DNA of 64,000 nt from Rhodospirillaceae bacterium UBA1479 (GTDB lineage: Bacteria > Pseudomonadota > Alphaproteobacteria > Rhodospirillales > Casp-alpha2): positions 124,387 through 188,386 of the forward strand of contig DCRZ01000012.1 of assembly GCA_002325375.1 (NCBI GenBank), written 5' to 3'. A program made the position numbers and the translations under genes. The notes under the pieces are model-generated. The model saw only the letters and a program-made list of their open reading frames with translations. It did no database searches and had not been told where the DNA came from. Each line of letters starts with the position of its first letter. Within the stretch, counting starts at the first letter, position 1. Positions 1-8,900 of this stretch are shown piece after piece.

Positions 1-921
1 GCCGGCGACCGGCGGCGCGGTGACGCCGCGGTCGCGGAACTTCTCAGCCACCCCAAGGCCCGGGTGGCGCCCGTATGGCGCGACCGCAACCTGGTGGAAC
101 CGGGGGACGACAAATCAGACCGGGGGCCGCGCGCCGGCTGGCTGACCGGCGAGGCGGCGGTCACCGTCACCCTGCATGCCAGCGTGCAGGTATTCTTAGG
201 GATCTGGGAAGACGCGCCCTATTTCGCCGTCGACCTGTCCCATCACGAAGAACACGCCCTGCCGGACCTGGTCAACGGCGCCTCCTTCGAGGACCTGCGT
301 CAGGTCGGACGGCTGCTGGCCGCCGACGAGGCGACGATCCTGGCCTATGCCCGGGGCATGACCCATTGGCACCGGCGGCAGAAATACTGCAGCGATTGCG
401 GCAGCCCGACGGAAGCCCGCGACAGCGGCCATGTCCAGGCCTGCACCAATGCGGATTGCGGGCGCAGCCATTTCCCGCGCACGGACCCGGCGGTCATCAT
501 GCTGGTGACCCATGTGGGGGCCGACGGCGTCGACCGCTGCCTGCTGGGCTGGTCGACGCGCTGGGACTTTCCCATGTATTCGACCCTGGCCGGGTTCGTG
601 GAGCCCGGCGAAAGCCTGGAGGAAGCCGTGGCCCGCGAGGTGCTGGAGGAATCGGGCATCCGCGCCACCGACGTGACCTACCGGGGATCGCAGCCCTGGC
701 CGTTCCCGGCCTCGCTGATGCTGGGTTTCCGGGCCCGGGGGCTGAACGACGACATCAACGTCGATCCCACGGAAATCCGCGAAGCCAAATGGTTTTCCCG
801 CGCCGATCTGGCCCAGTTCGGCGAATTTTATGGCGAAACGGACCCCAACCGCCCGCGCCTGCCGCGCACGGATAGTATCTCTCGGCGGCTGATCAACGAT
901 TGGATCGACGAGGGCGATTAA
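1..921 (+). CDS. nudC: NAD+ diphosphatase NudC (Nudix), 5' end outside the window
   Basis: Hydrolyses NAD(H), and decaps NAD-capped RNA in characterised homologues, to NMN and AMP. The frame is open from base 1, and the first residues fit the end of the family's N-terminal domain (a LLSHP segment followed by VWRDRNL). The GTG at 64 is therefore internal and the true start lies upstream of the window. A four-cysteine zinc ribbon (CSDC and CTNADC) spans about 388-460. The Nudix box starts at about 592 (GFVEPGE, then REVLEESG). The NudC-specific SQPWPFP motif is at about 688. The gene converges on the histidine kinase with only 4 bases between stop codons. Identification is firm; only the missing N-terminus is uncertain. 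Confidence 0.93.
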   Translation, partial: AGDRRRGDAAVAELLSHPKARVAPVWRDRNLVEPGDDKSDRGPRAGWLTGEAAVTVTLHASVQVFLGIWEDAPYFAVDLSHHEEHALPDLVNGASFEDLRQVGRLLAADEATILAYARGMTHWHRRQKYCSDCGSPTEARDSGHVQACTNADCGRSHFPRTDPAVIMLVTHVGADGVDRCLLGWSTRWDFPMYSTLAGFVEPGESLEEAVAREVLEESGIRATDVTYRGSQPWPFPASLMLGFRARGLNDDINVDPTEIREAKWFSRADLAQFGEFYGETDPNRPRLPRTDSISRRLINDWIDEGD

Positions 922-925
922 CGTC

Positions 926-2332
926 TCAGTTGGGGTGGAGCGGTAGGGTGAAACGGACCGCCGACCCCCGGCCCTCGGTGCTTTGCACCAGGATCTGGCC
1001 GCCCTGCTTTTCCACCAGTTCCTTGCACAAGAGCAGGCCGAAGCCGGTGCCCGTCTCTCCCTTGGTGCCCTTCGACGACAGCTTTTGATCGAGGCGGAAC
1101 AGCTTTTCCAGTTTCCCCGGATCCATGCCGACCCCGGTATCGGAAATCTCGATGAACCCGAAGTCCCCGACTTCGCCGGAGGTCACCGTGATCATCCCCC
1201 TGTCCGGGGTGAACTTGATGGCGTTGTCGATCAGGTTGCGCAGGATCGTGTCGACCATATGGGCATCGGCATGGACCCGCCGCTTCAGGTCCGCGTCGTT
1301 GCGGAGCGTGATCTGCTTGGCCGACGCCAGCGGCCCCAATCTGTTCAGACTGGTCTCGATCGCCTGTTTCGCATCCATGGCCGCGGGCTCGAACTCCATG
1401 CGGTCGAGCTGCAGGCGCGACCAGTCCAACAGGTCCTCCAGCAGCTTGTATGCCTGCTCCGACGCGCGGTGGAGCATCTTTCCGTATTCAGATATTTCCT
1501 TGGGGCTCATGGAAGACGACCGGGTGGCGAGCATTTTCGAGAACTGCAGAAGCCCCGAAAACGGGCTTTTAAGGTCATGGGCGATGATCGCGAAAAAGCG
1601 GTCCTTCTGAGCGTTCAGTTTTTCCAGCTCGTCCCGCTGCGCCTCGATCTCCCGCCGGGCCTGGCGGAGATCGGTGATGTCGGCGCGAACCCCCACGATG
1701 CCGCCGTCGCGGGTTTTCCGTTCCTCGACGCGGATGATCCGGCCGTCGGGCATGTTGAATTCGACCGCCCCATTGGGATTGAAGTGATGGTCGAGCCGAC
1801 GGCGAATCCAGGTTTCTACGTCGTCTCCGTCCTCGGGCCCCCATTGCCCCGTTTCGACGCCCGTGCGCAGGCAGGTTTCATAGGACACGCCGGACACGAA
1901 AACGTCGCGCGCCAGGGGATACATCTCGGCGATCTTGCCGTTGACCAGGACCAGCCGGTCATTCGCATCGAAATAGATCAGCCCTTCGGAAATGCCTTCA
2001 ACCGCCGCCGTCAACATCTGTTCGTTCCGCCGACTATCGGCAACGACCCGCAACAGGCCGACCGTCAGCAGAACCATGCCGCCCAGAAACCCGACGACGT
2101 ATTGCCCAATCTGATAGGCCCAGGCGCCGTCCGGGTCGCCCTCCGGCGCCGCGCCGTCCAGGTGGCGCCAAAAATGCATCGTTGATGTAAACGACAGAAC
2201 GCAAAGTCCGGCCAGAACCCACGTCCAACCCGGGCGTTTGTTCAGCGCCTTTGCCCTTCCGACATGAAAAATATAGAAAATCAGAAGAACAAGGCTGGTG
2301 GCAAATACGCTTTCGGCAAGAATATCGGTCAT
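926..2332 (-). CDS. Membrane PAS-domain sensor histidine kinase
   Basis: Predicted inner-membrane sensor kinase of 468 residues. I start it at the ATG at 2332; a TTG nine codons upstream also opens the frame but is less likely. The N-terminus holds about three hydrophobic segments within the first 95 residues with little periplasmic sequence. A PAS domain follows at about 105-222 (EGLIYFD, then VRADITD). The HisKA H-box has its phospho-accepting His at about 252 (IIAHDLKSPF). The HATPase has an N-box (LRNLIDNAIKF, about 365), G1 (DTGVGMD, about 398) and G2 (TGTGFGL, about 429). No response regulator is adjacent, so it is an orphan kinase with unknown signal. It resembles kinases that sense cytoplasmic or membrane state through PAS, but the ligand cannot be read from sequence. 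Confidence 0.85.
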   Translation of the reverse strand: MTDILAESVFATSLVLLIFYIFHVGRAKALNKRPGWTWVLAGLCVLSFTSTMHFWRHLDGAAPEGDPDGAWAYQIGQYVVGFLGGMVLLTVGLLRVVADSRRNEQMLTAAVEGISEGLIYFDANDRLVLVNGKIAEMYPLARDVFVSGVSYETCLRTGVETGQWGPEDGDDVETWIRRRLDHHFNPNGAVEFNMPDGRIIRVEERKTRDGGIVGVRADITDLRQARREIEAQRDELEKLNAQKDRFFAIIAHDLKSPFSGLLQFSKMLATRSSSMSPKEISEYGKMLHRASEQAYKLLEDLLDWSRLQLDRMEFEPAAMDAKQAIETSLNRLGPLASAKQITLRNDADLKRRVHADAHMVDTILRNLIDNAIKFTPDRGMITVTSGEVGDFGFIEISDTGVGMDPGKLEKLFRLDQKLSSKGTKGETGTGFGLLLCKELVEKQGGQILVQSTEGRGSAVRFTLPLHPN

Positions 2333-2499
2333 CTTCGTGTTGACCTGACGTTCCAACAAGAGCTTGGCGCGGCTCGTGAATAAGCCGCATTATTGTCATT
2401 GTATTCAGATCGAAAAATATACCATTACGCGCCGTATTGATACGGGCCTGAGGTCATAAATGAATATGCAAATTGGTCCACTCTGGGCAGGCGCCCCGG

Positions 2500-2976
2500 T
2501 CAATAAGGGCTGCCGTCCTTGTGGGTGAACAGCCACTGGCCGTCCGGGCCCAGGTTGGCCTGAATATCGTCGCGGGGATAGCTGGCCGCGTCGCCCGGCG
2601 TGCGGTCGCCGACTTCCAGGTACAGCACGTCGGCCGCGGTCCGGTTGACCAGTTGATGGGCTGAACCGCCGGCGGGAAAACCCGCGCACATGCCGGGCGC
2701 CAAAAGCGTTTCGCCGTCTTCCGTGACCAGCGTCGGCGATCCTTCGAGGATGTAGACGAACTCGTCCTGGCGGGTGTGGCGGTGCAGCAGCGCCGATTCG
2801 CCGCCCGGCGCCAGCCGCGTCAGGTTGACGCCGAAATTACCGAGCCCGAACAGGTCGCCCAACTGGCGCTTTTCCCGTCCGGCCATGCGGCTGAAGAACG
2901 GTTCCGGATAGGTCGAAGGCTTGGCCCGGGGGGCGACGTCGAGCGCCCGGACGGCGGGGGGCCTTTCGTCGGTCAT
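2500..2976 (-). CDS. Small cupin-domain protein
   Basis: A 158-residue single-domain cupin. Motif 1 is visible as HRHTRQDEFVYILEG (about residues 66-80), giving two His and one Glu for a metal site. Motif 2 lies near PAGGSAHQLVN (about 101-111) with the fourth His. A consensus AAGGAG lies 9 bases before the ATG. Such proteins include sugar isomerases, dioxygenase-like enzymes and small-molecule binders; I cannot choose among them. It stands alone between the histidine kinase and DUF983-pheA, all on the minus strand. The family call is secure and the function unknown. Confidence 0.8.
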   Translation of the reverse strand: MTDERPPAVRALDVAPRAKPSTYPEPFFSRMAGREKRQLGDLFGLGNFGVNLTRLAPGGESALLHRHTRQDEFVYILEGSPTLVTEDGETLLAPGMCAGFPAGGSAHQLVNRTAADVLYLEVGDRTPGDAASYPRDDIQANLGPDGQWLFTHKDGSPY

Positions 2977-3006
2977 TGCGGGATGCTCCTTATCCCGAAA
3001 TCAACG

Positions 3007-3390
3007 TTACTGCGTTTCGTCGCCGCGCAGGCCCAGGTGCCACATCAGGCCCAGGATGCCGCCCTTGACCCGCGGCAGCAGCGCCAGCGTGAGGCCCAGG
3101 GTCACCGGCACGGCGACGGACAGCAGCATCCAGGTCGGCGGCGACAACAGTTGTTCGCTCATCAACAGCATCGGCACCACCATATGGCCGACGATGGCGA
3201 TGGTCAGGTAGGGCGGGAAGTCGTCGGCCCGGATATGGCCCAGTTCCTCGCCGCAATGGGGGCAGTCGGTGACCTTGAGATAGCCCTTGAAGCTTTGGCC
3301 GATGCCGCAGCTGGGACAACGGCGCGCGAGACCGCGCAGGATGGCGAGGCCCAGGTGGGGCCGGATGTCTTCGAAGGTCACGGGGGTCAT
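3007..3390 (-). CDS. DUF983 zinc-ribbon membrane protein
   Basis: A 127-residue protein with an N-terminal zinc ribbon (CPSCG at about 25-29, CPHCG at about 43-47) followed by two hydrophobic segments at about 61-80 and 86-104. This is the DUF983 architecture, frequent in Alphaproteobacteria. Its ATG overlaps the pheA stop in an ATGA, with AAGGAG just upstream inside pheA, so the two genes are translationally coupled. Function is not established. Some DUF983 genes sit near respiratory or Nudix genes, and a nudC gene lies a few kb away here, but no direct link is visible. Confidence 0.85.
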   Translation of the reverse strand: MTPVTFEDIRPHLGLAILRGLARRCPSCGIGQSFKGYLKVTDCPHCGEELGHIRADDFPPYLTIAIVGHMVVPMLLMSEQLLSPPTWMLLSVAVPVTLGLTLALLPRVKGGILGLMWHLGLRGDETQ

Positions 3391-4250
3391 GCTCCTTGAT
3401 TGGCGGCGGTTTTGCGGAACGGATGGGCCGGATAGTTACCCAGCACCTTGATCCATTCCGAATAATGGGACAGGTCCTCGAAGGCCAGCTTGACCGAGGG
3501 CGCATCCATATGGCCCTCGACCTCGGCGAAGAACTGGGCCGCCACGAAATCGGGACCGACATAACTTTCCAGTTTGGTCATGTTGACCCCGTTGGTGGCG
3601 AACCCGCCCATGGCCTTGTAGAGGGCGGCGGGAACGTTGCGCACACGGAATGTGAAGCTGGTGATGTACGTCTCGGACTCATTATAGGTCGGCGGTTCCG
3701 CCGTCAGTGACAAGATCACAAAGCGCGTGGTGTTGTGCTCCGCGTCCTCGATGTTCTGTTTAAGCGAGTGGAGGCCGTAGATCTCCCCGGCCAGGCTGGA
3801 CGCGATGGCGGCCTGGGATTTCTCGCCCTGGGCCGCGATGTCCTTGGCCGCCCCCGCCGTATCGACGTGAACCACGGGCGTGACGCCCAGTTCACGGATC
3901 AGGTTGCGGCATTGGTTGAGCGCGTGGACATGGCTGTGAACATGGGTCAATTCGCCGATTTCCGTGCCCGGCACGGCCAAAAGATGGTGATGCACCCGGT
4001 GAAAATGCTCGCCGATGATGTGCAGGTTGGAATCCGGCAACAGATGGTGGATGTCGGCGACCCGCCCGGCGACGGAATTTTCGATGGGAATCATGGCCAG
4101 CCGCGCACGGCCGTCATGCACGGCGGCGAAGGCGTCTTCGAAGGTGCGGCAGGGCAAGGGCTCCATGTCGCCCCGCGCCTCGCGGCAGGCAAGATGAGAA
4201 TAAGCGCCGGGCATGCCCTGGAAGGCGATGGAGGTAGCGGAAGAAGCCAT
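3387..4250 (-). CDS. pheA: Prephenate dehydratase (monofunctional)
   Basis: Converts prephenate to phenylpyruvate in phenylalanine synthesis. The protein is 287 residues from the ATG at 4250, with the usual FQGMPGAYSH opening. The frame continues 10 codons upstream, but those residues are not typical of the family. The catalytic TTRF motif is at about 174-177. A C-terminal ACT domain for Phe feedback (about 198-275) includes KLESYVG. There is no chorismate mutase domain, as is usual for alphaproteobacterial PheA. It is coupled downstream to the DUF983 gene and divergent from the cytochrome c gene, an arrangement I recall from other Alphaproteobacteria. Confidence 0.94.
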   Translation of the reverse strand: MASSATSIAFQGMPGAYSHLACREARGDMEPLPCRTFEDAFAAVHDGRARLAMIPIENSVAGRVADIHHLLPDSNLHIIGEHFHRVHHHLLAVPGTEIGELTHVHSHVHALNQCRNLIRELGVTPVVHVDTAGAAKDIAAQGEKSQAAIASSLAGEIYGLHSLKQNIEDAEHNTTRFVILSLTAEPPTYNESETYITSFTFRVRNVPAALYKAMGGFATNGVNMTKLESYVGPDFVAAQFFAEVEGHMDAPSVKLAFEDLSHYSEWIKVLGNYPAHPFRKTAANQGA

Positions 4251-4389
4251 GGCTGAGCGATCTTGGATCCGGAAGGGCAAGGCCCGGAGATCATGGGCCT
4301 TTTAAAAACGTGCGGAGTATCGTTGGCGGGGCTGCCGGTGTCAACGCGGGCAAAACCGGAGATTCGCCGCAGGGGACGGAAGGTGGCTT

Positions 4390-4425
4390 ATGCCGCTTGA
4401 ACATGGCGGCATGGGCGGTTAAATT
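4390..4425 (+). promoter_or_regulatory. Candidate promoter with inverted repeat before the cytochrome c gene
   Basis: A sigma-70-like pair, TTGAAC (4397-4402) and TAAATT (4420-4425), is separated by 17 bases and lies about 30 bases before the ATG at 4455. The -35 box sits in the loop of an inverted repeat (ATGCCGC at 4390-4396, GCGGCAT at 4406-4412). A regulator binding that repeat would occlude the -35. Read by eye only. Confidence 0.4.
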
Positions 4426-4454
4426 CCCCGCAACAATCGGCAAAGGAAAACACC

Positions 4455-4967
4455 ATGCAGTTCTCCCGGATGGAAAAACTCGGTTTCGGCGTTCTTGTGA
4501 CGGCCTGGGTCGTGTGGGGCACCAACAAGATCGGCGATACACTGGTCCACGCGAACGAGCCTGAAAAGATGGGCTTCGAAGTCGCCGTAGCCGACCAGGG
4601 CGACGCCCAGGACGCGGCCCCCAAGGAAGCCGAAAAGCCGGTGATGGAACTGATCGCCACCGCCGACCCCAAGGCCGGCGCCAAAGTGTTCAAGAAATGC
4701 ACCGCCTGCCATTCGGCGGAAGCCGGCGCCAAGCACAAGATCGGCCCCAATCTGTGGGAGATCGTCGGGCGTGGCCAGGGCAAGGCTGACGGCTTCAACT
4801 ATTCGGGCACCCTGGCGGGCCTGGGCGGCACCTGGAGCATCGAGGAATTGAACAAGTTCCTCGACAATCCGAAGGAATACGCCCCGGGCAACAAGATGAC
4901 CTTCCGCGGCATTCCCAAGAATGCCGACCGCGCGGCCCTGCTGGTCTACCTGGAATCCCTCAAGTAA
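4455..4967 (+). CDS. cycM: Membrane-anchored c-type cytochrome (CycM / c552-like)
   Basis: A 170-residue electron carrier. An N-terminal hydrophobic anchor (about 8-22) is followed by a charged Ala/Glu/Pro-rich linker (about 45-65) and one class I cytochrome c domain. The heme motif is CTACH (82-86) and the probable axial Met is in NKMTF (Met148). The uncleaved-anchor layout matches CycM, which carries electrons between the bc1 complex and cytochrome oxidase in other Alphaproteobacteria. It is divergent from pheA. A soluble c552 or c2 is less likely because of the anchor and linker. Confidence 0.85.
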   Translation: MQFSRMEKLGFGVLVTAWVVWGTNKIGDTLVHANEPEKMGFEVAVADQGDAQDAAPKEAEKPVMELIATADPKAGAKVFKKCTACHSAEAGAKHKIGPNLWEIVGRGQGKADGFNYSGTLAGLGGTWSIEELNKFLDNPKEYAPGNKMTFRGIPKNADRAALLVYLESLK

Positions 4968-5004
4968 GTCTTTCGCGGCTTTTATTCGACCGGAGGACGG
5001 CGCC

Positions 5005-5796
5005 GTGACGCAATCGACCACGGACGCCCTGACCGCCCAATGCCTGGCCGTGGCCATGGACATGGCGGCCCGCGCGCGGGAAATCGTGCTGGGCCATTAC
5101 GGTACGCCCCCCGATGTTGAGGATAAGGCGGACCTGAGCCCCGTCACCATCGCCGACCGGGAATGCGAAGCGGCCATGCGCGACATGATCGCCGCCGCCT
5201 TCCCCGGGCACGGCATCTTCGGCGAGGAGTTCGGCGCCGAAAACGCGGACGCGGAGTTCGTCTGGGTGCTCGACCCCATCGACGGCACCAAAGCCTTCAT
5301 TACCGGCAAGCCGCTGTTCGGCACCCTGATCGGCCTGTTGAAGGACGGCGTTCCCTGGATCGGCGTCATGGACAACCCGGCGCTCGACGAAGTCTGGGCC
5401 GGTGCCCCCGGCATAGGCGCCACGCGCAACGGCGAGACCGTACGCTGCCGGCCCTGCCCCGATCTGGCCTCTGCCTGGCTGTACACCACTTCGCCGCAGA
5501 TGCATCAGGGCCTCAACTTCGGCCATTTCGAAAACCTGCGCCACGGCTGCCGCCACGCGCTTTACGGCGGCGATTGCTACAGTTACGGAACGCTGGCCCG
5601 CGGCCGTGCCGACCTTGTCTGCGATTCCAGCATGCAGCCCTATGACTATGTCGCCCTGGTCCCCATCGTCGAAGGGGCAGGCGGGCGCATGACCGACTGG
5701 GCCGGCGGCACTCTGGGCCTCGGCGGCGACGGCACGGTGATCGCATCGGGCGATCCCGCATTGCACGACCAGGCCGTGGCCGCGCTCGGCGGCTGA
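5005..5796 (+). CDS. hisN: Inositol-monophosphatase-family phosphatase, probably histidinol-phosphatase HisN
   Basis: A Mg-dependent phosphatase of 263 residues. I start it at GTG 5005, which follows GGAGGACGG; the upstream in-frame ATG at 4921 lies inside the cytochrome gene. Metal ligands are seen in GEEFG (Glu74), in DPIDGT (Asp90 and Asp93), and in the second motif around PYDYVALVPIVEGAGG (Asp214). The DGTKAFITGKPLFGTL stretch and overall length fit the alphaproteobacterial and actinobacterial histidinol-phosphatase branch better than true inositol phosphatases or CysQ. Histidinol phosphate as substrate is inferred from family resemblance; no his gene is adjacent. Confidence 0.78.
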   Translation: MTQSTTDALTAQCLAVAMDMAARAREIVLGHYGTPPDVEDKADLSPVTIADRECEAAMRDMIAAAFPGHGIFGEEFGAENADAEFVWVLDPIDGTKAFITGKPLFGTLIGLLKDGVPWIGVMDNPALDEVWAGAPGIGATRNGETVRCRPCPDLASAWLYTTSPQMHQGLNFGHFENLRHGCRHALYGGDCYSYGTLARGRADLVCDSSMQPYDYVALVPIVEGAGGRMTDWAGGTLGLGGDGTVIASGDPALHDQAVAALGG

Positions 5797-5811
5797 TATC
5801 CGTCACAGGCT

Positions 5812-5863
5812 TGCCATAATGGCAGGCCACTTCTTGACCGGAACCGGCTAATCTCCATATTCC
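5812..5863 (+). promoter_or_regulatory. Candidate yejA promoter region
   Basis: TTGACC (5834-5839) and TATTCC (5858-5863), spaced 18 bases, lie about 35 bases before the yejA ATG. A small perfect palindrome (TGCCAT / ATGGCA, 5812-5824, one-base centre) sits just upstream and could be an operator or the end of the previous transcript. Eye-read. Confidence 0.35.
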
Positions 5864-5898
5864 GACGCAGCGAACACCGCATACCGGGGGAACCAAAG

Positions 5899-7722
5899 AT
5901 GCGATTTCTGAGCGCCCTTCTCGTCCTCACCTGCTTGTCCCTGCCTGCCGGGGCGGCCGATGCGCCCAAGCCGGTGCACGGACTGGCCATGCACGGCGAC
6001 CTGAAGTACGGCCCGGACTTCAAACATTTCGATTACGTAAACCCGAACGCTCCCAAGGGCGGCACCGTGCGCCTGGGGGCGACCGGCTCCTTCGACAGCT
6101 TCAACCCCTTCATCATCAAGGGCACGGCGGCGGGGGCATCGGGCTTCGTCTACGACACCCTGATGGACGACGCGGCGGACGAGCCGTTCAGCCAGTACGG
6201 CCGCCTGGCGGAAACCGTGACCATGCCGGAGGACCGCAGTTGGGTGGAATTCCAACTCCGCAAGGAGGCCCGCTGGCACGACGGCATGCCGGTGACGGTC
6301 GATGACGTGATCTTTTCCTTCAATATCCTGGTCAAGGAAGGGGCGCCCTTCTACCGCTTCTATTACGGCAACGTCGCCGAGGTGACGCAAACCGGCGAGC
6401 GGTCCGTGAAATTCACCTTCAAGCCGGGCGAAAACCGGGAATTGCCGCTGATCATCGGCCAACTGACGGTGCTGCCCAAGCACTATTGGAAGGACCGGGA
6501 ATTCAACAAGACGACCCTGGAGCCGCCCTTGGGCTCAGGCCCCTATAAGATCACCGAGTTCGAGGCCGGCCGCTTCGTCAAGCTGTCCCGCGTCCAGGAT
6601 TACTGGGGCAAGGACATCCCGGTCATGAAGGGCTACAACAATTTCGACGAGATCATTTTCGACTACTACCGCGATTCCAACGTGGCGCTGGAGGCCTTCC
6701 TGGCCGGGCGCTACGACTACAAATCGGAAAATTCGTCCAAGGCCTGGGCCACGGCCTATGAGACCCCCGCCGTGAAGAAGGGGGTTCTGGTCAAGGAACA
6801 GATCCATCACGACCGCCCGGCCGGCATGCAGGGCTTCGCCTTCAACACCCGGCGCGAATTGTTCAGCGCCCCCCAGGTGCGCCATGCCCTGGCCTATGCC
6901 TTCAACTTCGAATGGTCGAACAAGGCCCTGTTCTACGGCCAGTATGAGCGCACCCGCAGCTACTTCCAGAATTCGGAAATGGCGGCGACGGGCCTGCCGG
7001 GGCCGGACGAGATGAAACTGCTGGAACCGTTTCGCGCCGACCTGCCGCCGGAAGTCTTCACCCAGGAATACAACCCGCCCCGTGGCGATGAGAGCGGCAA
7101 CATCCGGGGCAACCTGCGCACCGCGTCCAAGCTGCTGACCGAGGCCGGCTGGGTGATCAATGATGGCAAACGCATCAATGCCAAGACCGGCAAGCCCTTC
7201 GCCTTCGAGATGCTGCTGGTCTCACCCCTGTTCGAGCGCATCGCCCTGCCCTTCGCCAAGAACCTGGAGAAACTGGGCATCGCCATGACCGTGCGCACCA
7301 TCGACACGGCCCAATACCGCCGCAGGCTGGATACCTTCGATTTCGACATGGTGGTCGGCGGGTTCGGACAGTCCCTGTCGCCGGGCAACGAACAGCGCGA
7401 ATTCTGGACCACGTCAGCGGCCGAACAGGAAGGCTCGCGCAACATCATCGGCATCAGGTCCAAGGCCGTCGACGCCATCGTGGAAAAACTGATCGCGGCG
7501 CCAACGCGCAAGGATCTGGTCATCGCCTCGCGGGCGCTCGACCGCGTGCTGCAATGGGGCCATTACATGATCCCCAACTGGCATGCGCCCTATGACCGCA
7601 TCGCCTATTGGGACAAGTTCGCCCGGCCCAAGGTGACGCCGACCCGCGGCAACCAGTTTTTCGCCTGGTGGATCGACGCGGCCAAGGCCCAGTCCCTTTC
7701 CGACCGTAAGAAAGGGTTGTGA
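5899..7722 (+). CDS. yejA: Peptide ABC transporter substrate-binding protein YejA
   Basis: A periplasmic binding protein of 607 residues with a cleavable signal peptide (residues 1-20, ending AGAA). It has family-5 solute-binding features, and the start of the mature protein (HGLAMHGDLKYGPDF) is typical of YejA. Homologues import oligopeptides and peptide-like compounds such as microcin C. It leads the yejA-yejB-yejE-yejF-ghrA run, with 55 bases before yejB and overlaps after yejE. Ligand range here is unknown; cell-wall peptides or host- or plant-derived peptides are both plausible. Confidence 0.9.
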   Translation: MRFLSALLVLTCLSLPAGAADAPKPVHGLAMHGDLKYGPDFKHFDYVNPNAPKGGTVRLGATGSFDSFNPFIIKGTAAGASGFVYDTLMDDAADEPFSQYGRLAETVTMPEDRSWVEFQLRKEARWHDGMPVTVDDVIFSFNILVKEGAPFYRFYYGNVAEVTQTGERSVKFTFKPGENRELPLIIGQLTVLPKHYWKDREFNKTTLEPPLGSGPYKITEFEAGRFVKLSRVQDYWGKDIPVMKGYNNFDEIIFDYYRDSNVALEAFLAGRYDYKSENSSKAWATAYETPAVKKGVLVKEQIHHDRPAGMQGFAFNTRRELFSAPQVRHALAYAFNFEWSNKALFYGQYERTRSYFQNSEMAATGLPGPDEMKLLEPFRADLPPEVFTQEYNPPRGDESGNIRGNLRTASKLLTEAGWVINDGKRINAKTGKPFAFEMLLVSPLFERIALPFAKNLEKLGIAMTVRTIDTAQYRRRLDTFDFDMVVGGFGQSLSPGNEQREFWTTSAAEQEGSRNIIGIRSKAVDAIVEKLIAAPTRKDLVIASRALDRVLQWGHYMIPNWHAPYDRIAYWDKFARPKVTPTRGNQFFAWWIDAAKAQSLSDRKKGL

Positions 7723-7777
7723 CCAGACCCCACAGGAACGGTAGCCGCCAAGGCCGTCAGGCCGTATCATCGCCGCC

Positions 7778-8896
7778 ATGTTCGCATATATCCTTCGCCG
7801 ACTGCTGCTGATCCCGCCGACGTTGCTCGGCATCATGATCATCAATTTCGCCGTGGTGCAGATCCTGCCCGGCGGGCCGGTCGAGCAGTTGATCGCCCAG
7901 ATCGCCGGCGACGACGTGTCGTCTACCGCCCGGGTCTCCGGCGACGGCGGGTCCGAGGTCATGGCCGCCAAGCGCCCGGCCCAGGGATCGGGCGGCGATT
8001 CGACCGTGACCAGCAAGTACCGGGGCGCGCAGGGCCTGCCGCCCGAATTCATCAAGGACCTGGAACGCCAGTTCGGTTTGGACAAACCGGCGCATGAACG
8101 GTTCTGGCTGATGATGAAGCGCTATGCGACCTTCGATTTCGGCGACAGTTATTTCCGCGACCAGTCGGTGATGCAACTGGTGCTCGACAAGATGCCGGTG
8201 TCGATCTCGCTCGGCCTGTGGACGACGCTGCTGGTCTATCTGATCTCGATCCCGCTGGGCGTCGCCAAGGCCGTGCGCGACGGATCGAAGTTCGACATCT
8301 GGACCTCGGGCCTGGTGATCTTCGGCAACGCGGTCCCGGGGTTCCTGTTCGCGATCCTGCTGATCGTGCTGTTCGCCGGCGGGCGCTATTGGGACATCTT
8401 CCCCCTGCGCGGGCTGGTCTCGGAAAACTTCGCTGAGCTTTCGACCTGGGAACAGGTGAAGGATTATTTCTGGCACCTGACCCTGCCGATCTCGTCCATG
8501 GTCATCGGCGGCTTTGCCGGGCTGACCATGCTGACCAAGAATTCGTTCCTGGAACAGATCAACCAGCAATACGTGGTGACCGCCCGGTCCAAGGGCCTGA
8601 CGGAACGCCAAGTGCTTTACGGTCACGTGTTCCGCAACGCCATGCTGATCGTCATTGCGGGCTTTCCCTCGGCCTTCATCGGCATTCTGTTCACGGGCGC
8701 CTTGCTGACCGAGGTGATTTTCTCTCTCGACGGGCTCGGCCTGCTGGGCTTTGACGCGGCGCTGACCCGCGATTATCCGGTGATGTTCGCGACGCTGTAT
8801 TTCTTCACGCTGCTGGGTCTGCTCATGGGCATCATCGGCGACCTGATGTACCACATCATCGACCCGCGCATCGATTTCGACGCGCGCGAGGTGTGA
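7778..8896 (+). CDS. yejB: ABC transporter permease YejB
   Basis: A 372-residue inner-membrane permease. It opens with the characteristic FAYILRRLLLIPPTLLGI segment, then a hydrophilic loop (about 45-105) that is longer than in Dpp/Opp permeases and typical of YejB. The EAA-type cytoplasmic loop (VTARSKGLTERQVLYGHVFRN, shortened here to its recognisable parts VTARSKGL and HVFRNA) contacts the ATPase. About six membrane segments are visible. Four bases separate it from yejE. Confidence 0.92.
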   Translation: MFAYILRRLLLIPPTLLGIMIINFAVVQILPGGPVEQLIAQIAGDDVSSTARVSGDGGSEVMAAKRPAQGSGGDSTVTSKYRGAQGLPPEFIKDLERQFGLDKPAHERFWLMMKRYATFDFGDSYFRDQSVMQLVLDKMPVSISLGLWTTLLVYLISIPLGVAKAVRDGSKFDIWTSGLVIFGNAVPGFLFAILLIVLFAGGRYWDIFPLRGLVSENFAELSTWEQVKDYFWHLTLPISSMVIGGFAGLTMLTKNSFLEQINQQYVVTARSKGLTERQVLYGHVFRNAMLIVIAGFPSAFIGILFTGALLTEVIFSLDGLGLLGFDAALTRDYPVMFATLYFFTLLGLLMGIIGDLMYHIIDPRIDFDAREV

Positions 8897-8900
8897 CGCC

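Noticed and set aside
4921..5004. Upstream extension of the hisN frame into the cytochrome c gene
   Set aside because: The GTG at 5005 has a good GGAGG-type site and the family-typical length; the extension overlaps the cytochrome coding region.
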